64,000 bases of DNA. Origin: a virus. The translations under genes were made by a program, and so were the position numbers. The notes under the pieces were generated by a model. The model did not search any database. It was given only the letters and a program-made list of their open reading frames with translations, and had not been told where the DNA came from. Positions within the stretch are counted from its first letter, which is position 1. Every line of letters begins with the position of its first letter. Positions 57,777 through 64,000 of this stretch are shown here, piece by piece. The stretch lies in the IMG/VR virus record IMGVR_UViG_3300027712_001108, positions 1-64,000 of that record. One strand, given 5' to 3'.

Positions 57777-60700
57777 ACCGATAGTTACGTTGCTGCCCAG
57801 TGTACTAGTATTGCCAACTGGGTAAATTCGCATCCATGAGCCGGGTGCTACTGCATAAGCAGTAGGTGTGCCGCTGTCCAATGTAATTTGTGGAGTTAGC
57901 GTACCGCCAGTACCTATGCCCACCATACCGGTGATCTGTATCAAGAAGTTTTGGCTACCATTGGCAGGCGCAGCCGTGATTGTAGTCATAGTGCTGAAGT
58001 TGGTTCTAAGGTTTGAATTCATCATACTGCTTGCAGCAATAGTTACGTTGCTAGCACCAAGCTTACTGATAACAGCATAATCGTGCTCTACTGGCACGGC
58101 AGTACCACCCAAACTGTATTGCAATACAGAACCGTTTGCACCCGCTTTACCGATGCTGGCCACAATCTCATACCAGTAACGAGTACCGCCAGTTACTGCA
58201 ACACTTTGTCCAAACAAGCTATTAGTTACAGGCTGTGCTGCCAGTGGTAATGCACGTAATGCACCAAGTTGGAAATACTGTGCAGTAGTTATAACACCTC
58301 GCTGTGTACCACTGGGTGTTGCATACATGCTGTAGCCATCGTATTCAATCGCACCTGCTACAGCAGCAGCCTTAACAGGGCCGCTGTTTAGATTAATAGG
58401 TGCAGCCGCGGTAGATCCGGCCGACACTGTTAGATTGCCCACATAGACATTGCCAGCTATGCCAGCACCGCCGTTCACTACCAACGCACCTGTGCCAGTG
58501 CTGGTGCTGGGTGTGGCATTGCCCACAGTTAAATTACCAACCAGTACAGGGCCAGTTAGATAACTGGCCACATTGGTATTACTGTATGGTGCTGCTAAAC
58601 CTGTCAAGCTGCTACCATCTCCGTAAAACTTAGTAGCATATACACTGGTGTTGGCATTGACACTGCCAATAACCAAATTGCCAGCGCCTTGTATAGCAGC
58701 ATTGCTGACAATGCTTGCAGCTTGTAATGTGCTTGAAAGATTAAGCGTTTGAGCTGCTATGGCAGTGTTGCTGACCAGTGCATTGACAGTTGCAGTGCCA
58801 ACGCTTTGTATTGTAGTGTTACTGCTGATGCTAGCAACTTGTGCTGCACCTGACAAGTTAAACGTTTGTCCTGCTATAGCACTGTTGCTGACAATGCTCT
58901 GTGCTGTCATTATTGTAGCAGCAGTTATAGTAGTATTGCTGAGTATCTGTTGTCCACGTAATACAGTGCTTGCATTTATATTAGGCGATGTTACTGATGT
59001 GTTACCAGTTATTGCTGGTGCGCTGACACTTGTACCTGCTTGTATAGTTGTGTTGCTATAGATAGCTGCAAGCTGTGCCAAGCCCGATGTGTTTAGTGTG
59101 CTGCTGAAGATATTGGTATTGCTGATTAAACTGCTAACCTGTGCAACACTGGTGCTATTAAATGTAGCAGTGGTCATGTTAACATTGTTGATCAAGCTAT
59201 TGGTTACAGCAGTACCAACAACGTTGAAGGTGTTGGTAATAGTCTGTAGATTGACTGTTAAACTGTTGACCTGCGCTGCTGCTATCACGTTGAGAGTGTT
59301 GGTCTGTATGCCAGTGTTATTGACCAAGCTGTTGGTTATTACTGTATCACCCACGTTCAGCGTGTTGGTAGTAGTCAATAAATTGGTAGTAAGACTATTA
59401 ACCTGTGCAGCACCTGTTACATTAAGTGTGGCACTTTGTATACCAGTGTTGTTGACTATGGACTGGGATGTTAATGTGCCAATGCTTTGTATAGCAGTGT
59501 TGGCTATCAAACGATCTACTCTAACAGTACCAGTGCTTGTAATTGTACCTGTAGTCACTGATAAGTTGCTAATAAACTGATTTACCTGCGCTGCGCCTGC
59601 CACTGTTAGTGTTTGTGCAAATGCACTGGCATTGGTCACAGTGTTTTGAATATAAGCAGTACCGCCTATATTCAAACTATCCGCAAAACCTGCGCCGCCT
59701 AGCACACTGAGATTGCTAAGCACACCAACCTGTGTGATACCCAGTTGTGATGCTTGTATGACCTGCCCTACTATGGTATTGGCAGTGATGCTGCCAGTGG
59801 CTGAAATATTGCCTACACTTATATTACCTATGAATGCGCTGGTGCCGGATACTTGCAGTTTGTTTATACCATCGTCTACTGAGCCAAGTACCCAACGGCC
59901 GTTGCTGATCAATCCAGCTACGTTGGCAGATTGTATACCGCCAGTGGTGAATACAATTTGCTTGCCAGGCTTGGCAGTGCTTATTACCAAATTGCTGTCA
60001 CTGCTGTAAAGATAACCATCCAGTGCCTTTTGTGCGCTGTATTGTACAGAATTATAGGTACTGTTGTTGATACCCAGGTCCACATAGTTGATGCTATCTG
60101 TGCCAGTATCTGCTGTAGCTATAAAATCGCTGCTGGCAGCAGGATCTGCCAATATGTTTTGCACAGTTACTTGAACTGTGCCTGCTGACGTACCAGTTAC
60201 CTGTAAGTTGGCATTGGCAAAGTCTGCCAAGGGTTCTATACCAATCTGTAAATTGCCAGTGATATACGCTGTGTTGGCATGCAGATCACCGCCGACACCA
60301 TCACCTATATAGACATTGCCCTGTGCATAGAGATCAGTGTTGAAGTTCCAGCCGGGAGGGCTAGCACTATACAGCATGCTCACAGCAATTTGACTGTTGC
60401 CTAACACAAATCCGCCTTGATCAATCAAGTTGGTAGTTGTGGCACCATTGCCTGCATAGATAACTCTGTTGGTAACCTGTAGATCTGTAGACTGTGTTGC
60501 GCTGATGTTGCCAGTGACAGTGAGGTTGCCCACAGTGAGGTCATTGAAGAATGGATTGCTGTTGGTATTGAGATTCTGTGGCAAGCTCAGCGTGACGTTG
60601 CCGCCTAGTCTATTAACATATACTTGATCTTCTGTGCCTGCTATGTCCAGTACGGCGCTGGTAGTGAGGTTAATACCGTTGTTGACTGCTGCGGTGACTG

Positions 60701-61688
60701 ACAGACCAGTGCCGGGATTTACATAGCTGACACCTGCCGTGGTGACATTGCTGCCATCACTGAACACGATGCCTTTGAGTGCAGTGACATTGCCTGCAAA
60801 TGTAGTGCTGCCGTTTATCTGACTGCTGCCACCGCTGATGCTGAGACCGTTGCTGGTTATGCTACCATAGCTGACGACATTGCCGTAGGTGACCACATTG
60901 CCATATGTGGTGTTAGTACCGTAACTGATGCTGTTGCCTGTGACAGTGAGATCTGTACCAACCAGCACGTTGCTAACAAGTTGGATACCAGCACTGTCAA
61001 ATGTGGCTATTTTAGCAATGACGTTGCTGCCCACTGCTGTGGTCCAGATTTGAACATTGGTGCCTTTGGCCAATTCAGTTTGAGCTTCGGTCGCAACCAA
61101 GTCAACACGAGCAGTGCTGATACTGGCAAATCCGTTGCTACTGTAAGGGTTGGCACCCAATCGTGATATGATATCACCGGCTAGAGTTTGTAATGGTACC
61201 GCAGCGGTACCGCGTGCTCGTCGTCCTATAAATGCTGAATAGGCATTACTACCATATGAATCATTGTATACTCGTGACGGGCTCGTATCCAATCCTGTCA
61301 ATTGCAGCATTACACCAGTATTTCGAGGTTGGCTCTGGTCGCCGGTAATGTTGCCTATGATCTGCACAGCAGCAGTCAGTGGGTTTATGCTAACGTTGCT
61401 GCGCACAGTCATGACGCCTGTTGGGTCCACGTACAGTGTGTTGTAAAGCTGGCTTTCGTTCTGTATCTTTAATCCGCCACGACTGAATGTAATCGCATTG
61501 CCTGTATTTTCAATTCGTATTGGTGGTACAGATGGATCCGGGTCGCTTACTACTATGCTGCTAGCACCAACATATAGATTGCCAAATGTCTGGACAGGCG
61601 AGCCCAGCGATAACACGTTGCTGCTAGATGGCAACAAACTGCCAGTTATAGAAGTATTACCGATCAGCTTATTAGTGATATAGCTCAT
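57765..61688 (-). CDS. Large tail-fibre/virion repeat protein (1307 aa)
   Basis: 1307 residues, almost free of Lys and Cys and very rich in Thr, Asn, Ser, Val and Gly. Residues about 1-110 and 300-430 have strand repeats such as [13 protein letters not shown] and [14 protein letters not shown]. Residues about 680-1010 are about fifteen degenerate 22-residue repeats of the type SxVSNTxIxxxTLNxxGxAQ, probably a beta-helix or stacked trimeric spiral. [20 protein letters not shown] and YVGNLTV near 1090-1120 are common in marine phage fibres. The C-terminal 190 residues ([20 protein letters not shown]) are a likely globular tip. Its start is 2 nt from the next gene, so the two are co-transcribed. 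Confidence 0.85.
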   Translation of the reverse strand: MSYITNKLIGNTSITGSLLPSSSNVLSLGSPVQTFGNLYVGASSIVVSDPDPSVPPIRIENTGNAITFSRGGLKIQNESQLYNTLYVDPTGVMTVRSNVSINPLTAAVQIIGNITGDQSQPRNTGVMLQLTGLDTSPSRVYNDSYGSNAYSAFIGRRARGTAAVPLQTLAGDIISRLGANPYSSNGFASISTARVDLVATEAQTELAKGTNVQIWTTAVGSNVIAKIATFDSAGIQLVSNVLVGTDLTVTGNSISYGTNTTYGNVVTYGNVVSYGSITSNGLSISGGSSQINGSTTFAGNVTALKGIVFSDGSNVTTAGVSYVNPGTGLSVTAAVNNGINLTTSAVLDIAGTEDQVYVNRLGGNVTLSLPQNLNTNSNPFFNDLTVGNLTVTGNISATQSTDLQVTNRVIYAGNGATTTNLIDQGGFVLGNSQIAVSMLYSASPPGWNFNTDLYAQGNVYIGDGVGGDLHANTAYITGNLQIGIEPLADFANANLQVTGTSAGTVQVTVQNILADPAASSDFIATADTGTDSINYVDLGINNSTYNSVQYSAQKALDGYLYSSDSNLVISTAKPGKQIVFTTGGIQSANVAGLISNGRWVLGSVDDGINKLQVSGTSAFIGNISVGNISATGSITANTIVGQVIQASQLGITQVGVLSNLSVLGGAGFADSLNIGGTAYIQNTVTNASAFAQTLTVAGAAQVNQFISNLSVTTGTITSTGTVRVDRLIANTAIQSIGTLTSQSIVNNTGIQSATLNVTGAAQVNSLTTNLLTTTNTLNVGDTVITNSLVNNTGIQTNTLNVIAAAQVNSLTVNLQTITNTFNVVGTAVTNSLINNVNMTTATFNSTSVAQVSSLISNTNIFSSTLNTSGLAQLAAIYSNTTIQAGTSVSAPAITGNTSVTSPNINASTVLRGQQILSNTTITAATIMTAQSIVSNSAIAGQTFNLSGAAQVASISSNTTIQSVGTATVNALVSNTAIAAQTLNLSSTLQAASIVSNAAIQGAGNLVIGSVNANTSVYATKFYGDGSSLTGLAAPYSNTNVASYLTGPVLVGNLTVGNATPSTSTGTGALVVNGGAGIAGNVYVGNLTVSAGSTAAAPINLNSGPVKAAAVAGAIEYDGYSMYATPSGTQRGVITTAQYFQLGALRALPLAAQPVTNSLFGQSVAVTGGTRYWYEIVASIGKAGANGSVLQYSLGGTAVPVEHDYAVISKLGASNVTIAASSMMNSNLRTNFSTMTTITAAPANGSQNFLIQITGMVGIGTGGTLTPQITLDSGTPTAYAVAPGSWMRIYPVGNTSTLGSNVTIGNWS
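58660..59640 (-). repeat. About fifteen degenerate 66-bp coding repeats
   Basis: Within the fibre gene, units of about 66 bp encode SxxSNTxIxxxTLNxxGAAQ-like segments (residues about 683-1009). The motif 'aacactggcat / gacctgtgcagc' recurs throughout. The repeats are imperfect and stay in frame, so copy number can change without breaking the gene. Confidence 0.6.
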
Positions 61689-61689
61689 G

Positions 61690-63756
<2,067 letters not shown>

Positions 63757-63783
63757 TTATATATAACTACCTGTATAAACACT

Positions 63784-63791
63784 GATAAATA
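63784..63791 (+). promoter_or_regulatory. Late promoter box GATAAATA, 5 nt before ATG
   Basis: Plus strand GATAAATA, then TCCAC and the ATG at 63797. Divergent from the fibre-gene promoter 40 bp away. Confidence 0.6.
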
Positions 63792-63796
63792 TCCAC

Positions 63797-64000
63797 ATGC
63801 TATTGATAACAAGTGGATGTAGTTTCAGCGAATGCCTAAGTGATTATATCGACACTTGGCCTCGGCATCTCGCTAAAGCATTGAGGTCTATACATATATC
63901 ATGTGGATTAGGATCACAAGGTAACGGGCTTATCAGCAGGAAATTACTGTACCAAGTATATACTGCATTGAAATCACACAGTGCTGACGATATTTTAGTA
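63797..64000 (+). CDS. SGNH/GDSL hydrolase-like protein (partial)
   Basis: Open from ATG 63797 to the window end (68 residues seen). MLLITSGCSFSECLSDYIDT contains GCSFSE, the place of the nucleophile-serine block I of SGNH hydrolases, followed by WPRHLAKALRSI and GLGSQGNGLISRKLLYQVYT, which carries the Gly/Asn oxyanion-hole block. Family members cleave acyl esters of sugars or lipids. Similar genes occur in T4-like phages next to fibre genes. The end and the catalytic Asp-His lie outside the window. Confidence 0.7.
   Translation, partial: MLLITSGCSFSECLSDYIDTWPRHLAKALRSIHISCGLGSQGNGLISRKLLYQVYTALKSHSADDILV

Overview
The window is a piece of a large tailed-phage genome (Caudoviricetes) with T4-like regulation, probably from an aquatic environment. 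The phage evidence is an ATP-dependent DNA ligase, a T4 Rnl1-type RNA ligase, a lytic transglycosylase, an i-spanin/o-spanin pair with a holin, collagen-like and repeat-rich virion fibre genes, an HNH homing endonuclease, and many copies of a T4-type late promoter box (TATAAATA, or N-(A/T)TAAATA). Genes are packed tightly, often with 1-20 nt overlaps. I see no tRNA, integrase, attachment site or replication origin. The host cannot be read from the sequence. Bilin-pathway genes occur in marine phages, but no photosystem gene is present here.

Layout. 1-5.0 kb (minus strand): a partial virion protein, a P-loop kinase, a DUF59/SufT-like Fe-S protein, ClpP, an R2K-type ATP-grasp protein and a DEDD exonuclease. 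5.1-7.0 kb (plus): three tandem kinase-fold paralogues. 7.0-13.7 kb: small phage genes, RNA ligase, endolysin, a PTH2-like protein, a nitroreductase and DNA ligase. 13.8-17.7 kb: a DUF4116-repeat protein, a frameshifted relative, a 0.6 kb non-coding stretch rich in inverted repeats (candidate large structured RNA), a conserved hypothetical protein and a von Willebrand A protein. 17.7-20.1 kb: ferredoxin-dependent bilin reductase, heme oxygenase, a RyR-domain protein and a methyltransferase. 20.1-22.0 kb (plus): spanins and holin.

22.0-49.4 kb is the most remarkable part, about 27 kb of almost only modification enzymes. It holds eleven radical SAM proteins (six with an N-terminal twitch-type cysteine domain, one with a B12-binding domain), an epimerase, a UDP-glucose-dehydrogenase-type enzyme, a NodU-type carbamoyltransferase, two related glycosyltransferase-like proteins, P-loop sulfotransferase-like proteins, two 2OG-Fe(II)-oxygenase-like proteins, a methyltransferase and a complete sodium:solute symporter. 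It looks like a phage-borne pathway that decorates a glycan, peptide or virion protein. The substrate is unknown.

49.6-57.8 kb: a full-length RpoD-like sigma factor, an HNH endonuclease, Fe/Mn superoxide dismutase, glycosyltransferases, a DnaQ-like exonuclease, a GNAT protein and a 7Fe ferredoxin gene carrying a 5-nt insertion that breaks its frame. 57.8-63.7 kb: two long fibre proteins. 63.8-64.0 kb: the start of an SGNH-hydrolase-like gene.

Two promoter classes can be read. One is TTGAC(A/G/T)-N16/17-TAnnnT, found before ligases, the sigma factor, the exonuclease and small genes. The other is the T4-like late box before virion, lysis, SOD, kinase and RyR genes. At many genes the late box lies only 4-8 nt before the ATG with no Shine-Dalgarno sequence, which implies leaderless or nearly leaderless late mRNAs. 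Fe-S and redox genes (DUF59, SOD, nitroreductase, ferredoxin, bilin reductase, radical SAM enzymes) are unusually numerous for a phage.
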